Source: Aquimarina sp. BL5
Lineage (GTDB): Bacteria > Bacteroidota > Bacteroidia > Flavobacteriales > Flavobacteriaceae
DNA: 64,000 nt
Assembly: GCF_003443675.1 (NCBI RefSeq)
Contig: NZ_CP031963.1
Coordinates: 1,697,501 to 1,761,500, forward strand
Direction of reading: 5' to 3'
Part shown: piece after piece, positions 43,965 through 53,146 of the stretch
Position numbering within the stretch: the stretch's first letter is position 1
Layout of the letters: every line of letters starts with the position of its first letter
Position numbers and translations under genes: made by a program
The notes under the pieces: generated by a model
The model's input: only the letters and a program-made list of their open reading frames with translations
What the model was told of the DNA's origin: nothing
Database searches by the model: none

Positions 43965-44193
43965 AGTCCCGAACTTTATTGTGATCCTATGAAAGGCCGA
44001 TTTTTAAACTGATGCATAATAGCTCGGGCGTAATTCTGGTTGAAATGTAAAAGCCTCTGAATTCGTGGTTCAGAGGCTTGTTGATAATTTCAGTGGTGGA
44101 ACTGATTGCTCAGTTACCCCGTTCAGAATAATTTTCAAGTACAAAGTTACATTTCCTTAGGGTCATTTTTTATGAATCTTTAATTTTTTTAAA
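43965..44193 (+). ncRNA. Predicted bridge RNA region of the IS110 element
   Basis: Non-coding DNA upstream of the transposase contains a strong hairpin (aagcctctgaa/ttcagaggctt, 44051-44079) and later weaker stems such as ctgattgctcag (~44111). Recently described IS110 elements transcribe a structured bridge RNA from this location, with one loop pairing to the target and one to the donor. The assignment rests on position and the hairpin; loop complementarity was not verified. Confidence 0.5.
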
Positions 44194-45573
44194 ATGGAAA
44201 GAAAAATGAAACTAGGAATGGATGTGGTGAATTTCAATGCAGCAGGAATTGATATTGGAAGTCGTTCTCATTATGCTGCTATTGGTCAAGAGTTAGAAGA
44301 TGTAAAAGAGTTTGGCGTATATGCTGAGGATTTGACTTCATTATGTGAGTGGTTTGTGAGCAACGATGTAACTACTGTAGCTATGGAATCTACAGGAGAT
44401 TATTGGCAGAATCTATATACGGAACTTATTAGTTTTGGTTTTGAGGTAGTACTAGTCAATGGGAAATTCACTAAAAATGCCAAAGGAAAAAAGACCGATG
44501 TGAAAGATTGTAGATGGATACAAAAACTACATACTCTTGGGCTACTTACGGGAAGTTTTCTACCAGATCTTGTTACTGAACATTTACGAACATATTGCCG
44601 ACAAAGAACAAATTGGATTGAACTTGCTTCATCTGCAACACATAAAATGCAGAAATATCTAAAACTACTGAACTTCAGATTGGATGTAGTAGTCAAAGAT
44701 GTTTGCGGACTTACTGGAATGAAAATCATTGAAGATATCTGTAAAGGTAATCTTGATCCATATAACCTAGCAGAACATCGGCATTTTAACTGTAGAAAAC
44801 CTAAAGAAGAAATTGCAAAAGCGCTACACGGTAATAATAGAGAAGACTTCCTTTTTGGATTGCAACAAGAGCTCAAAAGTTATCAATTCTTCCAAAGAAA
44901 CATAAAAGCTTGTGACAAAAAGATTGAGCAGTTTATAAAACAAGAACTCAAACAATATCCCGAAAGAAAAAAACTCAAAACAACAGAAAAAACTTATAAA
45001 AGAATCAATAAAAATGCTCCTAAAATTAAAAATATGAATCAAATTGCTTTTAGATATTTTGATGGTGTTGACCTTTTTGCAATTGAAGGATTGAGTCATT
45101 CATCCATTCTTAGCATTATGAGCGAAATTGGACCTGAAGGTTTTAAAAAATTCCCTACTGCTAAACATTTTACCTCTTGGCTAAGGTTGGCTCCCAACAA
45201 CAAAATATCTGGAGGAAAAATACTAAGTAATAGAGTGCCCAAAGGAAGTAACAGACTCAAAATAGCACTCAGGCAAGCAGCAAATGCTATTGGAAACTTA
45301 AAAGATACTCATCTTTCTGATTTTTTCAGAAGAGTAGCCTACAGGAAGGGAAGGCACTCAGCGGTAAGCGCAACAGCTAGAAAGTTGGCAGTAATAATAT
45401 GGAATATGATAACTAAGAAAATACAATACCAACCGCCTAAACTATATTTATTCCTCGATCAAAAAAGAAAACTAGGGCTTGTCAAAAGAATTAAAAAACA
45501 AATCGATAAATTTGACTTAAAACCCGAAGATTTAGGGTTTAACAACAGCATAATAATCAATAAACAAAATTGA
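44194..45573 (+). CDS. IS110-family transposase (DEDD recombinase)
   Basis: 459 residues. The N-terminal RuvC-like DEDD domain shows GIDIGSRSHYAAIG (first Asp), VAMESTGDYWQ (Glu) and KNAKGKKTDVKDCRWIQKL (the two later Asp). A coiled middle section follows. The C-terminal Tnp_IS110/transposase_20 domain has IEGLSHSSILSIMSEIGPEG, FTSWLRLAPNNKISGGK and SNRLKIALRQAANAI, including the Ser-containing active region. The frame is intact with no mutation visible, so it may be active. Confidence 0.95.
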   Translation: MERKMKLGMDVVNFNAAGIDIGSRSHYAAIGQELEDVKEFGVYAEDLTSLCEWFVSNDVTTVAMESTGDYWQNLYTELISFGFEVVLVNGKFTKNAKGKKTDVKDCRWIQKLHTLGLLTGSFLPDLVTEHLRTYCRQRTNWIELASSATHKMQKYLKLLNFRLDVVVKDVCGLTGMKIIEDICKGNLDPYNLAEHRHFNCRKPKEEIAKALHGNNREDFLFGLQQELKSYQFFQRNIKACDKKIEQFIKQELKQYPERKKLKTTEKTYKRINKNAPKIKNMNQIAFRYFDGVDLFAIEGLSHSSILSIMSEIGPEGFKKFPTAKHFTSWLRLAPNNKISGGKILSNRVPKGSNRLKIALRQAANAIGNLKDTHLSDFFRRVAYRKGRHSAVSATARKLAVIIWNMITKKIQYQPPKLYLFLDQKRKLGLVKRIKKQIDKFDLKPEDLGFNNSIIINKQN

Positions 45574-45598
45574 CGTTAGTCAGAATTTGAAAAGATAA

Positions 45599-46246
45599 AT
45601 GAGAAAATTATTAATAGTGCTTTTTGGAATTTTACAATATTATAATTGTTATGCTGATGCAGGAAATGCGTACAGGTATAAATTAAAAGCTGAATTGAGT
45701 GACTCTAAAATTCTAACAGGTTATGTTTATCATTACACGTATGGAGAACCTTATGATTCTAAAAAATCTTCTTTTTGTGATTATATTCACAGTAATTTCA
45801 ACAGTACGCTCATTATTTATACAGAAGTCAAATCCTTAAAATTAAGTGAATCATCTGAAATGGACTTTGCCTTAAGTTCAAATAAAATCACATTCGATAT
45901 TGAAGAAATACTAGATGTTTTATTAATTAATAAACTTGAATTTCCTGCTGGAGATAGAGTTCATATCCTAGACTCGAAAGTTGACTATCAATATTTACAA
46001 AAAGCACCACTAAATATAGATTCTGTTTATAGTGAATGGATGGAAAATTGTGGTATATCTTTAATAAATTGGTCACTTAAAAACGACATATCCAAAATAA
46101 AAAGTAAGATTACTAAAGAGGTTAATGCATTTTATGACGTAAAAAATGATGTTCTTAATAATGAAATAAACTCATACTATTCTAACTTAAAAAAAGAACT
46201 GTCGGCAAAAAAAATAATCTTTATCTACAGCTGCGAAGCTTTATAA
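45599..46246 (+). CDS. Secreted protein, unknown
   Basis: 215 residues with a signal peptide (MRKLLIVLFGILQYYNCYA). The mature part begins AGNAYRYKLKAELSDSKILT, beta-rich, and ends with a helical coiled region. No family recognised. Its ATG is only 26 bp from the transposase stop, so the IS lies directly in its 5' region and has probably replaced or altered its promoter. Confidence 0.65.
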   Translation: MRKLLIVLFGILQYYNCYADAGNAYRYKLKAELSDSKILTGYVYHYTYGEPYDSKKSSFCDYIHSNFNSTLIIYTEVKSLKLSESSEMDFALSSNKITFDIEEILDVLLINKLEFPAGDRVHILDSKVDYQYLQKAPLNIDSVYSEWMENCGISLINWSLKNDISKIKSKITKEVNAFYDVKNDVLNNEINSYYSNLKKELSAKKIIFIYSCEAL

Positions 46247-46474
46247 AAAACACAATTCACAAAGCTATAAATTTTGATTATAAATGATTTATGATTAAAC
46301 CGAAAGATCTATGAATATGAATAAAGTCTATAACTTCTAATCATATCATAATCTTCATTCTTTCTTTTAGAAAATTAAACATATTCTATTTCAAACGTAA
46401 GATTTGTATATTGCATATGACCTGATCTGAATACGGATTCTATACGGAACGTTCGTAGTAATTTAAAAATCGAA

Positions 46475-47353
46475 ATGGAAATTAATACTTTAATAGGAAT
46501 AGACACAAAAGATATTCTAAATGTATTCAACGAATCATTTTCAGATTATTTTATTCCTTTTCAGTTAACAGAAGAACAACTGAATTCAAAAATGTTAGCC
46601 GATAAGGTTCATCTTAACTTATCTGTTGGAGTTTTTGAAGATAAAAAACTAATTGCTTTTATATTACACGGTTTTGATAAAATCAATAATGAAAAAATAG
46701 TATATAACGGAGGTACAGGGGTTATCCCAAAGAAAAGAGGTTTAGGATTAACCAAACAGATGTATAATTTTATTTTACCCGTCTTAAAAGAAAAAGGAAT
46801 TAATAAATCATTCCTTGAGGTCATTTCTAAAAATACACCAGCCATTAAGTCTTATAAAAAATCTGGTTATAAAATTGAAAGAGAGTTAAACTGCTACAAA
46901 GGAGAAATAGTTATTTCTAACTTAAACAACAATTTAGAAATTTATAAACTACAAGATTATGACTGGATCTTAATGCAATCATTTTGGGATATCACTCCTA
47001 CTTGGCAAAACTCAAATAATGTTGTCGATCAATTAAAAAATACTAATATTTCACTAGGTGCTTATATTAAAAATCAACTAGTTGGATATATTATTTACAA
47101 TCCAAATAATAAAAGGTTACAACAAATCGCGATAGATAAAAACTTTAGACAACGAAAAATAGCCTCAACGTTAATGTCTAAATTAATAGAGGATTATGGG
47201 CAAACATGCTCAATTATAAATGTAGATAAAAGCTCAAAAAGCGTTGATGCTTTTTTACAAAAAATAGGATTTAAAATAAATCTGGAACAGCTAGAAATGA
47301 AATTACAATTAGATAAAACTAATGCTAATGAGGTATCTAAAAAATGTGCCTGA
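46475..47353 (+). CDS. Tandem GNAT N-acetyltransferase
   Basis: 292 residues with two GNAT folds. The first (~1-150) has the acetyl-CoA-binding GTGVIPKKRGLGLTKQMYNF; the second (~155-285) has QQIAIDKNFRQRKIASTLMS. Motif A Arg/Gln-x-x-Gly/Lys is present in both. Substrate unknown; double-GNAT proteins often modify small molecules or antibiotics. Confidence 0.85.
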   Translation: MEINTLIGIDTKDILNVFNESFSDYFIPFQLTEEQLNSKMLADKVHLNLSVGVFEDKKLIAFILHGFDKINNEKIVYNGGTGVIPKKRGLGLTKQMYNFILPVLKEKGINKSFLEVISKNTPAIKSYKKSGYKIERELNCYKGEIVISNLNNNLEIYKLQDYDWILMQSFWDITPTWQNSNNVVDQLKNTNISLGAYIKNQLVGYIIYNPNNKRLQQIAIDKNFRQRKIASTLMSKLIEDYGQTCSIINVDKSSKSVDAFLQKIGFKINLEQLEMKLQLDKTNANEVSKKCA

Positions 47354-47467
47354 TGCTTAAAAGAATTGAAGCTTTTGCTTTCTAATTACCTAAAACAAAA
47401 ACGTATATAATTAATAGCTAAAACATCTATCCCTGAATTTACAGTCGATTTGTTCCTTTTTGCTAAC

Positions 47468-47509
47468 TTTAGTCCAATGTAACTGCAGCTGAAGTTACAT
47501 TGGACTAAA
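47468..47509. repeat. Perfect 17-bp inverted repeat upstream of the ACT-domain gene
   Basis: Arms tttagtccaatgtaact (47468-47484) and agttacattggactaaa (47493-47509) are exact complements with an 8-base loop. They end 10 bases before the ATG at 47520. There is no T-tract, so it is more likely an operator or 5'UTR hairpin than a terminator. Confidence 0.7.
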
Positions 47510-47519
47510 CCTAAACTAA

Positions 47520-47921
47520 ATGGCTGGAGAAACAAATATCTCTGAATTATTAAAAGGAATGACTCCTAAACTGAATATAGGAGAATATGTATTTTCTACT
47601 GTAAAGGATATAAGTAAGATCAATCGAAATGATACTATTTGTGAGTTCAAAGAAAAAGAAGGAACGACCATTGTTATTGAGAGGACAAAAGCAGACGAAA
47701 TAAATTTAAATTACGAATATATTGCTTCCTGGATAACATTAATGATACACTCATCACTTGATGCTGTTGGTTTAACAGCAATATTTTCTACAGAATTAGC
47801 TAAGCATAATATAAGCTGTAATGTTATTGCTGGGTATTATCATGATCATATTTTTGTTGATACAAAAGATTCAAAAAGAGCGATTGAAGTTTTAGAAAAA
47901 TTAGCTAATAATGCTGAATAA
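47520..47921 (+). CDS. ACT domain-containing protein
   Basis: 133 residues. The second half has the ACT beta-alpha-beta pattern: [20 protein letters not shown] followed by [20 protein letters not shown]. The first half resembles the DUF2241/ACT_7 family ([20 protein letters not shown]). ACT domains bind amino acids, so an amino-acid-sensing or small-molecule role is likely. A large hairpin precedes the gene. Confidence 0.82.
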   Translation: MAGETNISELLKGMTPKLNIGEYVFSTVKDISKINRNDTICEFKEKEGTTIVIERTKADEINLNYEYIASWITLMIHSSLDAVGLTAIFSTELAKHNISCNVIAGYYHDHIFVDTKDSKRAIEVLEKLANNAE

Positions 47922-48040
47922 AATCAGTTATTAATTGGTATGATCAATCACTTCTGTTTGTACTAAGAAAGGTTAGCACTAATTTCAAAGTAACAAATCA
48001 ATGACTGAATCGTCTTTCAAGTACTAATCAACCAACGAAA

Positions 48041-48718
48041 ATGGAATTCCCAAAAAAAACTGCTCGACTTACAGGCTTCATCGGAATTATCGTATTAGTG
48101 TCTGGTTCTTTAGCTCATTCAATTAACACAAAGCTTTTAAACTTTGACAATGCTATAGAAACCACTAATAACATTCTTTCTTCAGAATCGTTATTTCGCT
48201 TAAGTTTCGTTAGTGGTTTGATTATGGAAACTGTTTTTGTTTTTTATGCTTTCTTTTTGTATAAATTATTGAGACCAGTCAACAAAAATAATGCTACTTT
48301 GATGTTGATTTTAGCTTTATTACCAGTTCCAATATTTTTAATGAATCAACTAAATCTATTCGCCGTATTACTTTCTGCCAAAGAACAGATGCAAGAACAA
48401 ATGATGTTTTATATCAATCTAAATAAGAATGGCGGATTTATTGTTTCGATTTTTTTCGGCCTATGGTTACTTCCCTTAGGTTATCTTGTATTTAAATCTA
48501 GTTACCTTCCCAAAATACTGGGAATTTTTCTAATGATTGGATGTTTCGGGTATTTAATAAATTTCATTCAAGGTTTTCTATTTCCCGGGACAGAAGCAAC
48601 GCTATGGACAAATCCTGTACTAATCATTACTCACATTTCTGAATTATTATTGATGTTGTGGTTATTAATTATGGGAATTAACGTTAAGAAATGGAATCTA
48701 TTGATTCGTAAAACATAA
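48041..48718 (+). CDS. DUF4386 domain membrane protein
   Basis: 225 residues, about six hydrophobic helices. Family features are ARLTGFIGIIVLVSGSLAHS at the N-terminus, FRLSFVSGLIMETVFVFYAF and the GFIVSIFFGLWLLPLGYLVF helix. Inner-membrane; function unknown. It converges on the carotenoid operon end. Confidence 0.85.
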   Translation: MEFPKKTARLTGFIGIIVLVSGSLAHSINTKLLNFDNAIETTNNILSSESLFRLSFVSGLIMETVFVFYAFFLYKLLRPVNKNNATLMLILALLPVPIFLMNQLNLFAVLLSAKEQMQEQMMFYINLNKNGGFIVSIFFGLWLLPLGYLVFKSSYLPKILGIFLMIGCFGYLINFIQGFLFPGTEATLWTNPVLIITHISELLLMLWLLIMGINVKKWNLLIRKT

Positions 48719-48762
48719 AAATCCAGTTCTATATTCAATCAGGATTAATTTGCAAAAGACAC

Positions 48763-49863
48763 TTACTTCTGAGCACTCAGTTTCTTTTCTGCAAATATAT
48801 TTTGTTCCATAACTTGTAACTCATCGGTAATTGTATCCAACAATATCTCAAAGTCATCTTGGTTGATAAGGTCACTTTCTCTACCCGGAAAAATTTCTTC
48901 TACAGGAAACCTATAATTAAGATCAATAGTAAATTGATAAAAGTTGGTAAGTAACTCATCTTTGCTATTTAAAAGAGGAACTTCTAAAATAACTGAATCA
49001 TTATTGCTATTTACCAGATTAGGAACTATCCAAGGACGACTTGAATTAAGAACATCAGGATCTCTCTTTAGTGTAATATTTTTACTAGGTATTCGCTTTT
49101 TATTCGTGTACCACTTATTATTAATCGCGTCATAAGCATCGTACGTTTCTTTTGCCGTCTTTACAACATCTAAACTATCTAATGTAGATTCGATAATCAT
49201 TGTTGCTGCCTTATTAAAAGGAAGTTCTGAATGCAACGTCTTCATCCCTATATGTATTCCAAGTAAATTTGAATATACATCCTCCACCGAAAAGCTAGAA
49301 AATTTTTCTGGTATAAAAGGAATGGTTGATGCCCCAAACCAAGTAGAAATCTCATGCCATAGAGAAAGATCATATGTTATTTTTCCTGCTAATAGAATAC
49401 AATCACTATTACTAAGCTGTTCTGGTACGTTTAGATATAAAGTCTTACGGCCTGCTTCTTTTCGTAAAGGCAAAATTACTTCACCTTTTCCCCTACTATT
49501 TAGAATAGTAGTGTATAAATAGCGAGTCCAATCAATTTGATCTCGCATATGACCAATGTCGATAAAGCCACCTTTGTTAGTATAAATAGTTCCAGTGCCT
49601 TCCTTTTTATTACCCATATAATGATGTTCATTCAGATCATCAATGTTGATCACCTGATCAATAGAAACAAATGGCACCCCCCATATTTTCAAATCATAAC
49701 CAAAAGCGCAACAGGCTCGAATAATACGTGGAGGAGTTTTTCCTGTATTAACAATGTCTTCCTTCTCATTTTGAGCATGCATCGTTATTGGAGTAACAAT
49801 AAAACATAGTAGAATAAAGAATTTTATACTATCTAATGTTATTTTATAAATGATAAATTTCAT
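48763..49863 (-). CDS. DUF4056 domain secreted protein
   Basis: 366 residues with a signal peptide (FFILLCFIVTPITMHAQ). The mature protein begins TGKTPPRIIRACCAFGYDLK, which fits my recollection of DUF4056, and has the SLWHEISTWFGAST segment with a conserved His/Glu pair. Last gene of the minus-strand carotenoid operon; whether it handles carotenoid lipids or is a passenger is unknown. Confidence 0.75.
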   Translation of the reverse strand: MKFIIYKITLDSIKFFILLCFIVTPITMHAQNEKEDIVNTGKTPPRIIRACCAFGYDLKIWGVPFVSIDQVINIDDLNEHHYMGNKKEGTGTIYTNKGGFIDIGHMRDQIDWTRYLYTTILNSRGKGEVILPLRKEAGRKTLYLNVPEQLSNSDCILLAGKITYDLSLWHEISTWFGASTIPFIPEKFSSFSVEDVYSNLLGIHIGMKTLHSELPFNKAATMIIESTLDSLDVVKTAKETYDAYDAINNKWYTNKKRIPSKNITLKRDPDVLNSSRPWIVPNLVNSNNDSVILEVPLLNSKDELLTNFYQFTIDLNYRFPVEEIFPGRESDLINQDDFEILLDTITDELQVMEQNIFAEKKLSAQK

Positions 49864-49891
49864 AATACTAGATATGCTAAATAATAAAATA

Positions 49892-50650
49892 TTACAGGTT
49901 ATTACGCTTTATCATATCCGGATATAATTCATCCTCAACCCACATAAAGTTGGGAAATATGCGCATAATTTTTTCATAACATAATTTAGCTCGTTGTATT
50001 TGATCGGTAGCTTCATATGCTTGTCCCAAAGCAGTCATTGTATTTATATACATCCAATTATTAACAACCAATCCCTGTTTTTCAAAACTTTTAACTGCCT
50101 TTACATAATATTCGATTGCCGCTGCTTTATCTCCTCCAAAAGCAGATGGTCTATAATACATGGAGTTTCCTTTTTCTATATTGCCCTGAATATTCTCTGG
50201 ATCTAGTTCAATAGATTTGTCAATGTATTTCATGCTTTTCCTACCTAAGTAAATCGCTTTAAAATTTGAGATACCAATCGTAAACGCAATGTATGCTCCC
50301 TTATATGCCAGTAAAGTTGGATTTTCGGGAGATTCTTCTAATAACTTATCTATAATTTTTTCCGATTTATCTATATATTCTTCAGCGGTATCGTCTTTTT
50401 CTGCACCAATTAACCAAGCCGTATAACCATAGTAATAACTAATAAGTTCTAATTGTTCATCAAAACTACTATTCGAGCTTACATTTTTTTCGCAGGTATG
50501 CATTAATTCGTACCACACATCCATTTTACCTCTCGAATACGCTTTGTAAATTGGGTCACGGTATGGACTTTGAGAAAAGCTCAATTGTATTGAAAGCAAC
50601 AAAACGCTGATTGTAATTACAAATCTTGTAATATATTTCGGTCTTTCCAT
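49892..50650 (-). CDS. Secreted TPR-repeat protein of the carotenoid operon
   Basis: 252 residues with a signal peptide (VITISVLLLSIQLSFSQ) and helical repeats (~40-245), for example SIELDPENIQGNIEKGNSMY and TALGQAYEATDQIQRAKLCY. The 5' end overlaps the glycosyltransferase gene by 34 bp, so it is co-translated. Periplasmic; role unknown. Confidence 0.78.
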   Translation of the reverse strand: MERPKYITRFVITISVLLLSIQLSFSQSPYRDPIYKAYSRGKMDVWYELMHTCEKNVSSNSSFDEQLELISYYYGYTAWLIGAEKDDTAEEYIDKSEKIIDKLLEESPENPTLLAYKGAYIAFTIGISNFKAIYLGRKSMKYIDKSIELDPENIQGNIEKGNSMYYRPSAFGGDKAAAIEYYVKAVKSFEKQGLVVNNWMYINTMTALGQAYEATDQIQRAKLCYEKIMRIFPNFMWVEDELYPDMIKRNNL

Positions 50651-51720
50651 ATTAGTTTCTTCTGTTTATTATTTATCAGTCCTTTAATTATTATTAAAAG
50701 AAATACAATGTGCTGTGGTAGGACTAAAAGTAAGTTTTGAAAAATTGATTGTTGACTCGCCAACATTACAAAAAATCGAATGCAGGCAATGCCAGTAAGA
50801 TATGCAGTTAACCACCAAAATCCCATCTGTGCGTACACTACGAATGGAGCGATGGTTGTTAAAATTGCAAAAGAAATAGTTACGAAAATACTATTTCCAA
50901 AAAATTGAAATATGTTTTTGATAAATCCTTCAATAGCATCATCCAGTCCAACATACATTCTGCAAGAAATATCATTGTCTCCTAAGCGCGCATCACTGGC
51001 AAGTCCTCTTTGTTTAAATAATCTAATAATAGCGATATCTTCTACTTTATGAGACTTATATTTTTCGTGTGGCCATATTGCTTTATAAGTAGCTGCTTTA
51101 AACATCATAAATTGCCCGTTGGCAGCTGAAAAAACTTTGTTTTTTGACTTTCGAATTAGATAAATTGGAAGTATACTCAACAAAACCCAGTTCATTAAGG
51201 GTACAGAAACTTTTTCTCCGAAAGACTTTACTATTTGTTTTGGAAATATCGACAACAAATGAAGTTCGTGTTTCTGAAGATAACTAACACTACGTTTAAT
51301 CACATCCTTTTTAACACTTACATCTGCATCTAAAAAGAGTAATAAATCACCCGTAGCTGCTTGCGCTAATTGATGACAGGCGTGATTCTTACCTAACCAA
51401 CCTTGAGGAAGTTCATCTCCATTTAATAGTTTAATATTAGGTTTAAGTGATGCCCAATTCTGGATAATACTTTCCGTTTGATCGGTTGAGTGATCATTAT
51501 AAACAATGATTTCTAGCATACTGTATTCAAACGCCGATAATTGCTCCAATAAAGTTCCGATATTATCTTCCTCATTACGAGCCGGTATTAAAATTGAAAC
51601 ACGAGGCACCGATGTTAACGAAGTTACCTTTGGTAAATAAGCAAACGACAGATAATTAACAAATGCTACAAGCAATCTGATAATAAGCAGGATTATTAGA
51701 AAATAACAGAAATAAATCAT
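50617..51720 (-). CDS. Membrane-anchored family 2 glycosyltransferase (carotenoid glycosyltransferase-like)
   Basis: 367 residues from the ATG at 51720, which overlaps the upstream acyltransferase stop as ATGA. An N-terminal helix precedes a GT-A domain with SILIPARNEEDNIGTLLEQL, the DLLLFLDADVSV DxD motif and HKVEDIAIIRLFKQRG. Two to three C-terminal helices follow. The layout matches the CrtQ/CruG group that adds sugar to hydroxylated carotenoids. It lies in an operon with CrtB, CruF-like and acyltransferase genes, supporting that substrate class. Confidence 0.85.
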   Translation of the reverse strand: MIYFCYFLIILLIIRLLVAFVNYLSFAYLPKVTSLTSVPRVSILIPARNEEDNIGTLLEQLSAFEYSMLEIIVYNDHSTDQTESIIQNWASLKPNIKLLNGDELPQGWLGKNHACHQLAQAATGDLLLFLDADVSVKKDVIKRSVSYLQKHELHLLSIFPKQIVKSFGEKVSVPLMNWVLLSILPIYLIRKSKNKVFSAANGQFMMFKAATYKAIWPHEKYKSHKVEDIAIIRLFKQRGLASDARLGDNDISCRMYVGLDDAIEGFIKNIFQFFGNSIFVTISFAILTTIAPFVVYAQMGFWWLTAYLTGIACIRFFVMLASQQSIFQNLLLVLPQHIVFLLIIIKGLINNKQKKLIWKDRNILQDL

Positions 51721-52337
51721 CTTACGCCTTGTTTTGTAAAACACGATTTCGCAAAACGATTAAATTCTCGTTCTACATCTTCAGCATTCGTATTCGTACT
51801 TATAGTATGTGTCTCGTAATATACAAACATATCAGGTCTAAGTTTAGTTCCATAGTTAATAAGGTTAATATTATAAACTAATTGGAAATCATTTTTCATA
51901 TTCTCTAGAATATGCGAAAGTAACCCTTTTTCGAAAGTAAACTCTCGTGTATATATACTCTGGATTTTTCCTTGAGGAAAAAATAAAAATAAATTCTCTT
52001 TATTCTGTAGCATTTCGACCGCATAATCAAGGCTTGCTATACTTGATCGCTTACCTTTGTTAATCGAACTAGCACCAATTTTGGTTAATAGCATATTTTT
52101 ACTCAGCTCTTTTTCTAGCATCATAAAATTAAACCTTCGTTTAAAAACTTTGAAGTTTAATAGGATTTGAATAAAGCCATCATAAAATGAGAAATGATTA
52201 CTGATCATAAGAATCGGCAACCCTTTTTCTTCGTAATCACCTTTATACTTTATACTACTGAAAAAAAAGCCTATTAGTATTTTTGTATAATACTTAGAAA
52301 ACCTTACCCACGATTTACTATGATTAGCTCGTATCAT
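51717..52337 (-). CDS. PlsC-like acyltransferase of the carotenoid operon
   Basis: 206 residues. The acyltransferase HX4D motif is intact (SNHFSFYDG), and block III is seen as LFLFFPQGKIQSIY. It overlaps the CruF-like gene upstream by 4 bp (ATGA) and the glycosyltransferase downstream by 4 bp. In this setting it may esterify the sugar of a glycosylated carotenoid; that is inference from context. Confidence 0.85.
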   Translation of the reverse strand: MIRANHSKSWVRFSKYYTKILIGFFFSSIKYKGDYEEKGLPILMISNHFSFYDGFIQILLNFKVFKRRFNFMMLEKELSKNMLLTKIGASSINKGKRSSIASLDYAVEMLQNKENLFLFFPQGKIQSIYTREFTFEKGLLSHILENMKNDFQLVYNINLINYGTKLRPDMFVYYETHTISTNTNAEDVEREFNRFAKSCFTKQGVR

Positions 52338-52993
52338 TTGTTAGTATAAATATTAAGAACAACTAAAACTATAAAAAAACTGAACTGAACAAAAAATAAC
52401 CAACGTGCAGGTCTATTTTGCGTATTCACCTTAAATCTCTGGATAACCCAATTAAAGATTAAAGCCATTAGGAACCAAACTACATAATTATTTATAGGTG
52501 GATCATTCTTTGAAAACATCCACATGTCCATTAAGGGAGCAGCTTTTTCCAGTAAGATATCATACAATACCATTAATAATGCTGCTCCTACAATAATAGG
52601 AATATTTTTGGATGTATACTTAGAGATAATACCATTGGAAGCATATGTTAAGAAAACCCAATTAAGGCCAATGGTAATAGGTACCTCAGCTATTTTGACA
52701 CCAAGTCCTTTGCCATATTCATACACTCCGAATAATTTACCGGTCGCTACACCAATAATTTCGATCATAATACCCAATATAAAAATACTTCCTAAAATAG
52801 TAATCGTTTTTGTATTCCACTCTTTATGATGCGAAAAAACAGCTATAGAAACTAAAACCAGGGTGTAAGGTGTAATTACTATAAATAAATTGTGAGTAAA
52901 AGGCATGAAATATAAAGCTAAACCCACACAGTAAAAAACTATAAAAGTTATTGGCAGGCCTTCATTAACAATATATTTAACTATCCGGTTCAT
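52334..52993 (-). CDS. Carotenoid biosynthesis membrane protein (CruF-like)
   Basis: 219 residues, about seven hydrophobic helices. The family signature includes MIEIIGVATGKLFGVYEYGK followed by GLGVKIAEVPITIGLNWVFL, and the LMVLYDILLEKAAPLMDMWM segment. CruF-type proteins hydrate the psi end of a carotene (1',2'-hydratase) before glycosylation. Its start is 3 bp after the end of the desaturase relic. Confidence 0.88.
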   Translation of the reverse strand: MNRIVKYIVNEGLPITFIVFYCVGLALYFMPFTHNLFIVITPYTLVLVSIAVFSHHKEWNTKTITILGSIFILGIMIEIIGVATGKLFGVYEYGKGLGVKIAEVPITIGLNWVFLTYASNGIISKYTSKNIPIIVGAALLMVLYDILLEKAAPLMDMWMFSKNDPPINNYVVWFLMALIFNWVIQRFKVNTQNRPARWLFFVQFSFFIVLVVLNIYTNK

Positions 52994-52996
52994 CTA

Positions 52997-53146
52997 CTAT
53001 TCAGGTATTTCATTAGCAATGGTTATAGCATTGGCTATATAAGATGACATTGTATTTTTTTCAAGTACAATCACTTCACCACCTTTGGCTACGATGTAAG
53101 CATTAGCAAAGCCACCAATTCCGGAATCAATCATTACAATCTTCAT
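52997..53146 (-). pseudogene. Relic of a CrtI-type phytoene desaturase / carotenoid oxidoreductase
   Basis: A 49-codon open frame starting MKIVMIDSGIGGFANAYIVA and continuing KGGEVIVLEKN, which is the FAD-binding N-terminus of CrtI/CrtD enzymes with changes (GSGIGG read as DSGIGG). It then jumps to a short C-terminal-like segment (SYIANAITIANEIPE). Roughly 450 residues of a normal ~490-residue desaturase are missing. The start still overlaps the lycopene cyclase stop as ATGA, showing that an internal deletion left both ends in place. Confidence 0.7.

Larger units (their letters stand above)
43904..45580 (+). mobile_element. IS110-family insertion sequence, complete
   Basis: A single intact transposase gene is preceded by ~230-290 bp of structured non-coding DNA and followed by almost none. 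This is the layout of the IS110 group, in which a bridge RNA is encoded in the left end. Exact ends cannot be fixed because the family lacks terminal inverted repeats. The shared acgttag at 43905-43911 and 45573-45579 gives one candidate pair of borders. Flanked by unrelated hypothetical genes. Confidence 0.7.

Noticed and set aside
44400..44876. 158-codon minus-strand frame inside the transposase
   Set aside because: Antisense shadow of the IS110 transposase, Ser/Cys-rich without domain features.
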